A DNA stretch of 64,000 nt, taken from Lachnospiraceae bacterium. GTDB lineage: Bacteria; Bacillota; Clostridia; Lachnospirales; Lachnospiraceae. Below the pieces are notes generated by a model. The model was not told the DNA's origin. It saw only the letters and a list, made by a program, of their open reading frames with translations, and did no database searches. Of this stretch, positions 7,393-16,332 are shown in pieces; the first letter of the stretch is position 1; every line of letters starts with the position of its first letter. Both the position numbers and the translations under genes were made by a program. Location of the stretch: the NCBI GenBank assembly GCA_028696165.1, contig JAQVHQ010000009.1, positions 1 to 64,000 on the forward strand, given 5' to 3'.

Positions 7393-8583
7393 TTACTTAA
7401 CACCATACTCTTCGGCAAGTTTAGCAAACCCTGCCATAGAATTCTGAATCGTTTCCGGTGCTACACAATATGCAATTCTCACATATCCTGCACAAGCAAA
7501 AGAGGAACCCGGTACAAGTAAGATATGCTGCTTTTTAGCTGCTGCACAAAATTCCTTCTCATCTGCTACCGGTGATTTCATGAATAGATAAAATGCACCT
7601 TCCGGTTTTACACATTCAAATCCCAGGTTTGTCAAACCTTCATATAACATCTTACGGTTTCTGTCGTAGAATGGCACATCAACCTGAGCATCTACACATT
7701 TTGCAACAACTCTCTGCATCAGAGATGGAGCATTTACAAAACCTAAGATTCTGTTGGCAACATTTGCTGCTCCTACAAATTCTTCAAAATCTTTCATTTC
7801 ATTTGGAATTACCAGATAGCCAATACGTTCCCCTGGCAGTGATAATGATTTGCTGTAAGAATAACCTACGATTGTATTATCATAATACTTTGTCAGATAT
7901 GGCACTTCCACTCCATCATATGCCAGTTCACGATAAGGTTCGTCAGAGATTAAATAAATCTCAGTTCCAAACTCCTTCTGTTTTGCTTCCATGATTTCTG
8001 CCATCTTCTTGATGGTTTCCTCTGAGTAAACAACTCCGGTAGGATTGTTTGGATTATTTACGATAACCGCTTTTGTCTTTGCTGTGATTTTTTCTGCAAA
8101 TTCAGTAAGATTTGGCTGAAAATCCACAGTATTAGGAGAAACTTCAATGAGTTTTCCACGATAATTTGACACATAACTGCGGTATTCTACAAAGTAAGGA
8201 GCGAAAGTCAACACTTCGTCGCCATCTTCTAAGATTGTCTTTAATACAACATTTAATCCACCTGCTGCGCCTACGGTCATGATGATATTATTCTCTGTAA
8301 AAGAGGTCTGATGCAGCTTATTCAGATGTGCTGCAATTACTCCGCGAACATCCTCATAACCGGAATTGCTCATATATCCATGAACCATGACAGGATCTTC
8401 TTCATTTAAGATTTCCATTACAGCTTCCTTAACTTCCTTAGGTGCTGCTACATTAGGATTTCCCAGGCTGAAATCATACACATTCTCTGCTCCGACTTCT
8501 GCTGCCATCTTCTTGCCATCCTCAAACATAGCACGAATTGCAGAACCATTTTTTACATAACTAACCATTTCTTTTGCAATCAT
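7393..8583 (-). CDS. PLP-dependent aspartate-type aminotransferase (class I/II)
   Basis: 396 aa from ATG 8583, which has AGAGGA 7 nt upstream; an in-frame start 11 codons earlier has no site. Fold-type I motifs are GYMSNSGYEDVR (69-80), NNPNNPTG (176-183), DEPYREL (214-220) and the Schiff-base Lys245 in YSYSKSLSLPGERIGY. This subgroup is common in Clostridia and annotated as pyridoxal phosphate-dependent aminotransferase; the natural amino-acid pair is not fixed by sequence. It is first in a probable two-gene unit with hisC, so a general role in amino-acid transamination is likely. Confidence 0.8.
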   Translation of the reverse strand: MIAKEMVSYVKNGSAIRAMFEDGKKMAAEVGAENVYDFSLGNPNVAAPKEVKEAVMEILNEEDPVMVHGYMSNSGYEDVRGVIAAHLNKLHQTSFTENNIIMTVGAAGGLNVVLKTILEDGDEVLTFAPYFVEYRSYVSNYRGKLIEVSPNTVDFQPNLTEFAEKITAKTKAVIVNNPNNPTGVVYSEETIKKMAEIMEAKQKEFGTEIYLISDEPYRELAYDGVEVPYLTKYYDNTIVGYSYSKSLSLPGERIGYLVIPNEMKDFEEFVGAANVANRILGFVNAPSLMQRVVAKCVDAQVDVPFYDRNRKMLYEGLTNLGFECVKPEGAFYLFMKSPVADEKEFCAAAKKQHILLVPGSSFACAGYVRIAYCVAPETIQNSMAGFAKLAEEYGVK

Positions 8584-8693
8584 TTTTTGTCCTCTTTTCT
8601 TTGTTGTTTTATACATTTATTGTTTTATATTTGTTGTTTTGTATATTTGCTATTTTATATATTTGTTATTTATGCCACCTTGATTATAACAAT

Positions 8694-9683
8694 TTACTCT
8701 CCGCAAAAAGAATCATGCCACACCTGAGAAGAATCCAATTCCACTTCCGCTATCTCCGCATCCTTATTCTCCAGTATATCCATCATCTTCCGTGCACCCA
8801 GTACACCGCAATCCCGATAATGATGACTGATAGTGGTAAGGGATGGGGATGTAACTTTGGCCAGTGCAGAATTGCCATTTCCAGCCATAGCGATTTCTTC
8901 AGGTATCTTAATCTTTTCTTCCTTTAGATATAACATCGCGCCTACAGCTATGGTGTCTGTGGCACATAAGATACCATCCAGATTACGGTTCTTTTCTAAG
9001 AGTTCTTTTGCCTTCTCATGCCCTGACTCCATAGTAAAGTCTGCGATGACAAAATTATCTGCATTTTCCTCTGCTCCGTATTCCTTCAGCGCATCACAAA
9101 ATCCCTGATAACGGGCTGCTCCTGCGGCCTTATCCTCCAGAGTTACCCCGATATATCCAAGCTTTTTTCTTCCCTTTTCAAGGAACATCTTTGTCATCTC
9201 ATACTCTGACTGATAATCATTATGATAGTAACAATTGTAGCCCTCCAGACGCTGTCCTAAAATTACAACCGGCACCTTCATATGATTCAGTGCTTCCAGA
9301 TGTTTCTTCGTAAAAACAGTAGCTATAAAAATAACTCCGTCAACCTGCTTTTCATTAAAAATTGACAGATATTCCAATTCCCTCACTGGTGTGTTCTGTG
9401 TATTAGCTAATAACATCTGATAATCACTTTCATTGATCACAGAACTAATCCCACCAACCATTCCACCGATGGATTCTGAAGTAATTTTGGGTAAAATTAC
9501 ACCAATCATCTTTGTCTTTTTTGTTCGCAGTGTCTGTGCTTGAGCCGAGGGCCTATATCCAGTTGCCTCCACCACTCTTTGAATGGCCTCTTTTTTTTCT
9601 TCTGAAATATAGCCTTTATTAAAATACCTGGACACGGCTGCTCTGGACACTCCCGCCATTTTCGCTATTTCACCAATGTTCAT
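8694..9683 (-). CDS. LacI family transcriptional regulator
   Basis: About 329 aa. The N-terminal helix-turn-helix and hinge are clear (IGEIAKMAGVSRAAVSRYF, then GYRPSAQAQTLRTKKT). A periplasmic-binding-like effector domain follows, with MIGVILPKITSESIGGMV, VDGVIFIATVF and LDGILCATDTIAVGA. ATG 9683 puts the helix-turn-helix at the N-terminus, as usual. A TTG at 9707 would add eight residues. Neither has a strong ribosome site. It starts 28-52 bp after the chagasin-like gene on the same strand. Proteins of this group usually sense sugars, but the target genes are not evident; no classic LacI palindrome stood out next to it. Confidence 0.85.
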   Translation of the reverse strand: MNIGEIAKMAGVSRAAVSRYFNKGYISEEKKEAIQRVVEATGYRPSAQAQTLRTKKTKMIGVILPKITSESIGGMVGGISSVINESDYQMLLANTQNTPVRELEYLSIFNEKQVDGVIFIATVFTKKHLEALNHMKVPVVILGQRLEGYNCYYHNDYQSEYEMTKMFLEKGRKKLGYIGVTLEDKAAGAARYQGFCDALKEYGAEENADNFVIADFTMESGHEKAKELLEKNRNLDGILCATDTIAVGAMLYLKEEKIKIPEEIAMAGNGNSALAKVTSPSLTTISHHYRDCGVLGARKMMDILENKDAEIAEVELDSSQVWHDSFCGE

Positions 9684-9734
9684 TCTTGAACTACCAAATC
9701 TTTCCAACCCAGTATGGATTTATTCTTATTCTGC

Positions 9735-10196
9735 CTACTCGCTGTCATTCGTAGCTTCTGCATCTGCTGCATCACTTTCTGCTGTATCTTCACTCGCTGG
9801 TGCTTCACTTGCAGCTTCTTCTCCGGTCACATTACCATTCGCATCTACAGTAAGGATATAGCTTTTTGTATCTTCCGGTGCAACATTTTCTTCCCAGCTT
9901 CTTGCATAGCTGAAATCAAGCTGAACCTGTCCTTCCTTCTCGCCCTTAAACTCAAAGATAAAGGTTCCGCCGCCACCGGCGATATCTTCCCCGTCTTTAT
10001 CTTCATAGACATTCTCAACTTCTTTTACAATTCCCTCTTCTCCCATTGTATACGTCCATGCATAGCCGGTAGTCATATTCCCATCCAGCTTCACCTGATA
10101 ATTTACAGCTTTCTTTCCACATCCAGACATACACACCATAGCTCCCATGGCCATACAAAGAAATACTGTTTTGATTCTATTTCTTTTTCTATTCAT
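9735..10196 (-). CDS. lipoprotein with chagasin-type (I42) protease-inhibitor domain
   Basis: 153 aa. The N-terminus is a lipoprotein signal: KR-rich start, hydrophobic segment, lipobox MSGC near residue 25. The mature part carries the marks of the chagasin/I42 cysteine-protease inhibitor fold. These are DGNMTTGYAW (the NPTTGY loop), GGGGTFIFEFKG (the GxGG loop) and a YARSWEE that matches the RPW loop. The last 30 residues are an acidic Ala/Glu/Asp/Ser tail without repeats. Anchored outside the membrane, it could protect the cell from host or self cysteine proteases. AGGAGC precedes the ATG. It sits between the flavodiiron and LacI genes, with short gaps on the same strand. Confidence 0.7.
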   Translation of the reverse strand: MNRKRNRIKTVFLCMAMGAMVCMSGCGKKAVNYQVKLDGNMTTGYAWTYTMGEEGIVKEVENVYEDKDGEDIAGGGGTFIFEFKGEKEGQVQLDFSYARSWEENVAPEDTKSYILTVDANGNVTGEEAASEAPASEDTAESDAADAEATNDSE

Positions 10197-10213
10197 ATTC
10201 TGCTCCTGTGCTG

Positions 10214-11416
10214 TTATAGATAAGAATCTGTAATTAACTGGACAAATGCTGCCATCTGCTCTTCTTTATCAGCTTTTAAGGCAGACTTCACAGATAAGGT
10301 ATCTCCGAGGATTTCCATATTCTTCATGTTGCCCAGCATCTCCACCATCTGCTTTCCTGCTGCCGGTGCCCAGGTTCCATTATCTAAGAGAGCCACTTTA
10401 CGATTCTGTACATTTAAGGCTTTCATATCTGTTATAAAGTTCTCCATTGGAGGATAAATACCGCCATTGTAAGTCGGGCATGCCAACACCAGATGACTGC
10501 AGCGGAAAATCTCTGCGATAAGTTCTGATACATGAGTTGTGGATACATCATATACTGCGATTTTGCTCACACCCGCATCACCTAAACGGGAAGCCAGTGC
10601 ATTTACCGCACTTTCGGTATTGCCATACATAGAGCCATAGACAATCATCACGGATTTGTCTTCCGGTTCGTAGGTACTCCATTTTATATATTTGTCAATT
10701 AAAAATCCGGGGTCTTTGCGGATAATCGGACCATGAAGCGCACAAATCATGGCGATGTCCAAACCGGAAGCTTTCTTTAAAAGATTCTGAACCTGAACAC
10801 CATATTTTCCTACGATATTGGTATAATAGCGTCTTGCATCTGCCAGCCAACGGCTGTCATAATCAATTTCATCCATAAAGATATTGCCGTTTAAAGTTCC
10901 AAAGGTTCCAAAAGCATCTGCGGAGAAAAGAATCTTTTCTGTCTTTTCATAAGTAACCATAGCTTCCGGCCAATGCACCATAGGCGCAAATACAAACTGT
11001 AAGGTATGTTTTCCGATACACAGCTCGTCTAATTCATTGACCAGCAACATTCTGTCAGAAAAGTCCATGTCAAAAAACTGGCTCATCATCTGTGCAGTCT
11101 TTTTATTACCCACCAACTGCATCTTCGGGAAACGTTTTGCAAGATTCTCTATGTTCGCACAGTGGTCTGGCTCCATATGGTTGATTACAAGATAATCAAT
11201 CTCCTTTCCCTGAAGCACATAATCTATATTCTCCATAAACTGTCTCGTCACAGAGAAATCAGCGGTATCCATCAAAGTCACTTTCTCATCCATAATCAAA
11301 TAGGAATTATACGAAACCCCATTTGGTATAGGAAAAATATTTTCAAATAAATGCAGTCTGCGGTCGTCTGCTCCCACCCAGTAAATATCTTCTGTTACTT
11401 TTCTAGTACAATGCAT
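10214..11416 (-). CDS. flavodiiron protein (FprA type, O2/NO reductase)
   Basis: 400 aa from ATG 11416, which has AAGGTGG 8 nt upstream; a GTG four codons earlier lacks a site. Residues 1-250 are a metallo-beta-lactamase-like diiron domain with the ligand set HMEPDH (80-85), a later His in MVHWPEAM, the bridging Asp in SADAFG and a His in ALHGPI. Residues 255-400 are a flavodoxin domain with the FMN loop YGSMYGNTESA and a second loop PTYNGGIYPP. Such enzymes reduce oxygen to water or NO to N2O and protect strict anaerobes. There is no fused rubredoxin, so the electron donor is separate. It is followed by the chagasin-like gene with an 18-bp gap. Confidence 0.9.
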   Translation of the reverse strand: MHCTRKVTEDIYWVGADDRRLHLFENIFPIPNGVSYNSYLIMDEKVTLMDTADFSVTRQFMENIDYVLQGKEIDYLVINHMEPDHCANIENLAKRFPKMQLVGNKKTAQMMSQFFDMDFSDRMLLVNELDELCIGKHTLQFVFAPMVHWPEAMVTYEKTEKILFSADAFGTFGTLNGNIFMDEIDYDSRWLADARRYYTNIVGKYGVQVQNLLKKASGLDIAMICALHGPIIRKDPGFLIDKYIKWSTYEPEDKSVMIVYGSMYGNTESAVNALASRLGDAGVSKIAVYDVSTTHVSELIAEIFRCSHLVLACPTYNGGIYPPMENFITDMKALNVQNRKVALLDNGTWAPAAGKQMVEMLGNMKNMEILGDTLSVKSALKADKEEQMAAFVQLITDSYL

Positions 11417-11436
11417 GTCATCTTCCACCTTTCTTT

Positions 11437-11622
11437 TTATAAGCCTTGTTTCCTAACTACTGCATATTCATCATCCAGGCGATAATAAGGACACCCTTCC
11501 AGGCTTCCACTTAAAAAGCGGACCATCTCATCTTCGTCCAGATTTACTTCACAGATATACTCTTCGTAATCTTCATCATACAGGTAATGTACGCATTCTT
11601 CACAATAACTTTTCTGACTCAT
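11437..11622 (-). CDS. small four-cysteine protein, DUF6472-like
   Basis: 61 aa, very acidic, with a probable metal-binding set of CEEC (7-10), Cys24 and Cys44. The pattern CEECVHYLYDED...EVNLDEDEM...GCPYY is one I recognise from small conserved proteins of Lachnospiraceae labelled DUF6472; this is recall, not a search. GGAAGGA precedes the ATG. It lies 20 bp upstream of the flavodiiron gene and 58 bp after the rRNA methyltransferase gene, all on the same strand. Function unknown; a zinc-ribbon or rubredoxin-like role is possible because of the neighbour, but no classic rubredoxin CxxCG pair is present. Confidence 0.75.
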   Translation of the reverse strand: MSQKSYCEECVHYLYDEDYEEYICEVNLDEDEMVRFLSGSLEGCPYYRLDDEYAVVRKQGL

Positions 11623-11680
11623 AGGTTATTCCTTCCTATAGTATAATTCCTTTTGTCTAATTATTAAAGAGCTAATTTAA

Positions 11681-13063
11681 TTAAGCCTTTTTTCGATTCA
11701 GTTTCTTTCTCAGGCCTTTTGGATAGTGATTCTTCATGGTATTTCCCGTAAGTTTTCCCCATCCTGTACTTAAATTCTCTATGTTCACCAGATACCAGCC
11801 TTTCTCACCTTCCCAGGAAAATGTCTCTCCATTTAAGTATCCGTAGATCTCATCTTTCTCAAGTGAGAGGTTGCATGAATACTTCACCTGATTCGAAGTT
11901 AATGCCAATGCCAGCGCATGGGAAGGTTCAAAACGGTTCTTCTTCAAAGTTCCAAGATGAAGCCCGGGTCTAAGTACTTTCAGGCCTTTTAAAGAAGGGG
12001 TATCCTCTGGCACCAGATAGAGCTGGTCTCCAAACCGGATTAAGTTCCCCTGTGGCTCTTTAATGAGATAATCATGACAAAAATCAAAGTATTCTTTGCA
12101 TTCTTTTTTAGAGATTCCCCGTTCTGTGGCCATCCTGCCTGAATGTTCTTCTGTGAGCCTATCTTTTTCTAAAACAGCCAGATAATGTCCCTCTCCGTGA
12201 AGTTTGTGAGGCCACAGACGGATGGTATCCTCCAGATTTTCACAAGGATTATCCCACCACTTAGATACACCTTCTGACATTCCCGGTTTCTTCTCAACTG
12301 AAACGATATGAAATTCCGGATGTCTTTGGATAAATCTGCTGATACTTCCCTCATTTTCTACCGGAGCAAAGGTACAGGTAGAATACACAATTCTTCCTCC
12401 AGGGCTTAACATACCCGCCGCACAGTCGAGAATGCCATCCTGTCTGCTGCCGCAAAGATTTACATTCTCTACACTCCACTCACTGCAGGCTGCATCATTT
12501 TTACGAAACATCCCCTCACCGGAACAAGGTGCATCCACCAGGATTCTATCAAAATATTCTTTAAAAACTTTTGTCAGTCTCTCCGGAGATTCATTGGTTA
12601 CCAATGCATTCTTAATTCCCATACGTTCCACGTTTTCAGACAGAATCTTCGCCCGTGCCGGATGAATCTCATTACAGAATAAGATTCCCTGGCCCTGCAT
12701 ATACCCGGCAATCTGGGTTGATTTCCCCCCGGGTGCTGCACATAAATCCAGTATTTTATCTCCCGGTCTGACTCCCAGATACTCCACCGGTGCCATGGCA
12801 CTGGGTTCCTGTATATAGTAAGCACCTGCCTCATGGAAGGGATGCTTACCCGGAGTGTCCGCATCTTCATAATAAAAACCGTAACTGGCCCAGGGAATCT
12901 TCTTTAAATTAAATTCTGTCTTTGACAGAAATACATCCCTGTCCACTTTGAGCGGATTTAACCGCAGTCCCTGATGTTTTTCTTCTTCAAAACACTTCTG
13001 AAATTCTTCGTATTCATCCTGAAGCATCTCTTTCATTCGCAGTTGAAATTCTATCGGTAACAT
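11681..13063 (-). CDS. rRNA cytosine-C5 methyltransferase (RsmF/RsmB-like)
   Basis: 460 aa from ATG 13063, which has GGAG 7 nt upstream. The N-terminal two thirds is a NOL1/NOP2/Sun RNA m5C methyltransferase. The SAM loop is LCAAPGGKST (107-116). The motif-IV DAPCSGEGMF has its catalytic-cycle Cys at about 180, and the motif-VI YSTCTF has the nucleophilic Cys at about 230. The C-terminal part (from about 300) resembles the RsmF C-terminal and PUA-like RNA-binding region (LIRFGDQLYLVP, LRPGLHLGTLKKNRFEPSHALA). It acts on 16S rRNA or possibly tRNA. It is likely the first gene of a minus-strand run through the DUF6472-like and flavodiiron genes. Confidence 0.85.
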   Translation of the reverse strand: MLPIEFQLRMKEMLQDEYEEFQKCFEEEKHQGLRLNPLKVDRDVFLSKTEFNLKKIPWASYGFYYEDADTPGKHPFHEAGAYYIQEPSAMAPVEYLGVRPGDKILDLCAAPGGKSTQIAGYMQGQGILFCNEIHPARAKILSENVERMGIKNALVTNESPERLTKVFKEYFDRILVDAPCSGEGMFRKNDAACSEWSVENVNLCGSRQDGILDCAAGMLSPGGRIVYSTCTFAPVENEGSISRFIQRHPEFHIVSVEKKPGMSEGVSKWWDNPCENLEDTIRLWPHKLHGEGHYLAVLEKDRLTEEHSGRMATERGISKKECKEYFDFCHDYLIKEPQGNLIRFGDQLYLVPEDTPSLKGLKVLRPGLHLGTLKKNRFEPSHALALALTSNQVKYSCNLSLEKDEIYGYLNGETFSWEGEKGWYLVNIENLSTGWGKLTGNTMKNHYPKGLRKKLNRKKA

Positions 13064-13159
13064 ATATATCTCCATTTTCTATAATTGCCAACAGACATCT
13101 TATAACCTTTTCTGTCAGCATACCCTTATCAAAAATGTTGGGCAACTAAAAATATAATA

Positions 13160-13192
13160 CCAAAAAACCAGCCAAAAAGAAAGTGGCTGGTT
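13160..13192 (-). terminator. terminator of the HAD phosphatase gene
   Basis: On the minus strand, AACCAGCCA (13184-13192) and TGGCTGGTT (13166-13174) form a stem followed by TTTTT. The stem begins inside the stop codon of the HAD gene. Confidence 0.75.
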
Positions 13193-14021
13193 ATATTAGA
13201 CCATATTTCATAAATGCATAGTATATCCCATCAGCAGTTACTGCCGGACAGATATCGTCTGCCATCCTTTTAATCTCTGATGCACCATCCGCCATGCATA
13301 CACTGATTCCGGCGCTCTCCATCATGGCACGGTCATTCATGCTGTCACCAAATGCTATGGTGTCTTCCATGGATTTATCCATAAGTTCGCAGATTTTCTC
13401 CATTCCCTGTCCTTTATCAAACTTGCGGTTAATAAGTTCTCCATTTAGGATACCATTTCCATAAGATGGCTGTATACAGAATTCAAACTCTGATTCCAGA
13501 ACCGCTCTTGGCTCTATCAGCTGTTTTTCATTCTCACACATAAATACAATTTTATAAACCGGCTGATTCTCATACTGTGACATAGGAAGAATATTCAGTT
13601 CCTTTTCAACCATCTCTCTCCATCGAAGCAATTCGCTGGAACCAGGCTGATTCTTCATATTCCGAAGATACTCTTTGAAAGATTCATCTGTATAGGAACC
13701 ATCCAGGCACTCTATGGTCCGGAAGATGTCATGTTCCTCAAAGATGTCCATTGCCATCCTCTGCTGTTTTGATGTCATCGGGCAATCATAGATCACCTCA
13801 TCTTCATAACGTACATAGCCACCTGCACTGGCCACTACGCCGTCAAATCCATACTGTAAAAGCGGCTTTAGCATATCGTAATTTCGTCCTGTACACAGGA
13901 AAACTTTATGTCCTCTCTTCTGTGCTCTTTTCACTGCCGTCAGGGCTGAATCCGGCGGGACATTACATCCCGCCTCTGTTAAAGTCCCATCAATATCCAA
14001 AAATATCAATTGTTGATCCAT
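13191..14021 (-). CDS. HAD hydrolase, Cof/YidA-like sugar-phosphate phosphatase
   Basis: 276 aa from ATG 14021 (MDQQLIFLDIDGTL). An earlier ATG at 14060 lies directly after the amylosucrase stop and would add 13 residues. The HAD nucleophile pair is Asp9/Asp11 in FLDIDGTLTE. Motif II lies in FLCTGR and motif IV in TIAFGDSMNDRAMM. The large cap between them marks the Cof (IIB) subgroup, which dephosphorylates sugar phosphates or flavin precursors. It is probably co-transcribed with the amylosucrase upstream, so a sugar phosphate from sucrose or glucan metabolism is a reasonable but unproven substrate. Confidence 0.8.
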   Translation of the reverse strand: MDQQLIFLDIDGTLTEAGCNVPPDSALTAVKRAQKRGHKVFLCTGRNYDMLKPLLQYGFDGVVASAGGYVRYEDEVIYDCPMTSKQQRMAMDIFEEHDIFRTIECLDGSYTDESFKEYLRNMKNQPGSSELLRWREMVEKELNILPMSQYENQPVYKIVFMCENEKQLIEPRAVLESEFEFCIQPSYGNGILNGELINRKFDKGQGMEKICELMDKSMEDTIAFGDSMNDRAMMESAGISVCMADGASEIKRMADDICPAVTADGIYYAFMKYGLI

Positions 14022-14060
14022 GGTACTTTTCTCTCCATTTCCCTCTTCCACACTTATCAT

Positions 14061-15914
14061 CTAAGCCAACTTCTGGAGTGCCCACACATAAGAGTATGGT
14101 TTCACGACCACTCTATTAGCTTTGATATTCTTCCCTGTCATAAGATTTACAGATTTGTAATCGGCAGGAATTGTAATCTCTCTGTCCTCGCCCCCAAAGT
14201 TAAAGTATCCAAAGAGCTGCTCTCCTTCATAATAACGTCCGATTCCAAGGACATCATTGTGATAAGTATCTACCGTCCACACATCTGCTTTGCCGTTAAA
14301 TACCGGATGTTCTGCACGCAAAGTCTCCATTTTTCTAAGTTCATAGAAGAATTTTCCCTGCCATGAACCTTTTTTATCAACCTGAGCAGCTTCTTCCCAA
14401 TTAAAATCTCCTCTGTGAAGATAGCGGCTGTCAGAAGCCTTATGAATATCATAGTGATAGTCATAATCATTCACCTGAGCGATTTCATCCCCGCTGTATA
14501 TTACCGGTATTCCACTCTGGGTAAACATATATGCATGAAGCATCTTGTCGAGATTCAGACATTTCTCTAATTTTTCTTTATCCTGTTCAAATAATGCAGC
14601 TTCTACACCACATAAGCTGGCAGTGGTTCCACACAGTCTGGCATCTCCAAGGGTCGGGTCATCATTGTAAAGTTCTCCTCTGCTGTCACTGCCTTCCCAG
14701 GCTCCTGTCAGATAATCATTTAGATATTTCTTATGGGCTACTTCGTCTATTCCAAACTGTTTCAGCCATGGATAGTCTAATCCCCATCCGATATCATCAT
14801 GACATCTCAGATAATTCAGGAACACATAATCTTTCGGGAGAACAGACACCTGATCCATCTGTCTTCTCAAAAGGCGGACATCTCTGGTCGCTACCGTATG
14901 CCATGTACTTGCCATGGTGGTAACATTATAAAGCATATGGCATTCCGGCTTTTCTACACTTCCAAAGTAAGGAACTACTTTTGCCGGTTCCATAACGACT
15001 TCACCTAAAAGCAGGGTTCCCGGACACACGATTTCGCTGATAATACGCATCATACGAACTAAAGTGTGTACTTCCGGTTGATTTCTACAGTCTGTACCAA
15101 TTCTCTTCCATATATAAGGAACTGCATCCAAACGGATGATGTCGATTCCACGATTTGCCAGATAAAGCATATTTCCAACCATATCATTAAATACCACTGG
15201 ATTGGCATAATTTAAATCCCACTGATATGGATAGAACATGGTCATAACAATCTTCTTGCAATCATCACGCCAGGTAAAATTGCCAGGTGCTGTTGTTGGG
15301 AATACCTGTGGAACCGTCTTTTCATACTGATTCGGAATATCCCAGGTATCATAGAAGAAATATCTCTTTCTTGCTTCTTCATCTCCTGCAATAGCTGCTT
15401 TTGCCCATTCATGATCCTCGCTGGTATGATTCATAACAAAATCCAGGCAACAGCTGATGCCTCTCTTATGGCAGGCTGCAGTCAGGCTGTCTAAGTCCTT
15501 CATCGTTCCAAGCTCTGGCTGTACTTTTCTAAAATCAGCAACCGCATATCCGCCGTCACTTTTTCCCTCCGGGCTCTCTAGCAGCGGCATAAAGTGCAGA
15601 TAATTTGCTCCGCTTTTTTCCACATAGTCTAACTTTTCCTTTACACCTTTTAAGTTTCCGGCAAAAGCATTGGTATACATCATCATACCCACCATATCGT
15701 TTTGCTTATACCAGTCCGGATTGCTAACTCTTTTTCTATCTAATCTTTTTAAGGTTTCTTTTCTGTCTGTATAATATCCATATAAAGAATTGCACAGCCA
15801 CTCATAAGCAGCCTCATCATTTTTATAAATCTCACAATATAACCACTTTAACTCATCTTGTCTCTCATCAAATCTTTTTGCAAATTCTGGTTTCCAAGAC
15901 TCTCTTTCAATCAT
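14061..15914 (-). CDS. amylosucrase-like glycoside hydrolase (GH13_4)
   Basis: 617 aa, close to the 630-650 aa of amylosucrases. These cytoplasmic or surface enzymes split sucrose and pass the glucose to a glucan chain. Subfamily signatures are LHFMPLLESPEGKSDGGYAV (106-125) and DFVMNHTSEDHEWA (158-171). The GH13 catalytic triad is present: nucleophile Asp263 in IIRLDAVPYIW, acid/base Glu305 in LLGEVVM, and stabiliser Asp in RCHDDIGWG (370-378). There is no signal peptide, so it acts inside the cell. GGGAGG precedes the ATG. It leads a probable two-gene unit with the HAD phosphatase. Sucrose hydrolase activity is the alternative. Confidence 0.85.
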   Translation of the reverse strand: MIERESWKPEFAKRFDERQDELKWLYCEIYKNDEAAYEWLCNSLYGYYTDRKETLKRLDRKRVSNPDWYKQNDMVGMMMYTNAFAGNLKGVKEKLDYVEKSGANYLHFMPLLESPEGKSDGGYAVADFRKVQPELGTMKDLDSLTAACHKRGISCCLDFVMNHTSEDHEWAKAAIAGDEEARKRYFFYDTWDIPNQYEKTVPQVFPTTAPGNFTWRDDCKKIVMTMFYPYQWDLNYANPVVFNDMVGNMLYLANRGIDIIRLDAVPYIWKRIGTDCRNQPEVHTLVRMMRIISEIVCPGTLLLGEVVMEPAKVVPYFGSVEKPECHMLYNVTTMASTWHTVATRDVRLLRRQMDQVSVLPKDYVFLNYLRCHDDIGWGLDYPWLKQFGIDEVAHKKYLNDYLTGAWEGSDSRGELYNDDPTLGDARLCGTTASLCGVEAALFEQDKEKLEKCLNLDKMLHAYMFTQSGIPVIYSGDEIAQVNDYDYHYDIHKASDSRYLHRGDFNWEEAAQVDKKGSWQGKFFYELRKMETLRAEHPVFNGKADVWTVDTYHNDVLGIGRYYEGEQLFGYFNFGGEDREITIPADYKSVNLMTGKNIKANRVVVKPYSYVWALQKLA

Positions 15915-16249
15915 TTCCTTTTCCTCCCGCTCTTCTTCCCTATGAATGCATCTATCGTATACTTTTCAACGTGTAATCGATTTCATATAAATATTAGCAC
16001 GAAATCCCGCTTAAGACAAGGAATTCCATTTACTCCAAAGCTTATATATTGCACAAATTTTCTTTTCTGTTTTTGTCTATTTTTTTCGTATCTGATGAAA
16101 ATATTATATTTTATCGAAAACAAAATATTCATTAGATTGCAGAATGGAAATACTTCGTTTTCGAGTCAATATTTTCCTACTACTAATTTTCTGTAAATCA
16201 TTCAAAATAATGTAAATTATACGCATGTTGTCTCTCTCTCGAGGTTTAC

Positions 16250-16278
16250 TTGCAACAATTTTAAAATTGGCTTATAAT
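16250..16278 (+). promoter_or_regulatory. promoter of the hybrid histidine kinase gene
   Basis: TTGCAA (16250-16255), a 17-bp spacer and TATAAT (16273-16278), 54 bp before the start at 16333. The rest of the 420-bp gap back to the amylosucrase gene is very AT-rich, and I see no other feature in it. Confidence 0.6.
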
Positions 16279-16332
16279 TAAGTGAATCTTATGACATATT
16301 TCTCATTATTTATAACGAAGAGGAATTGCTTT

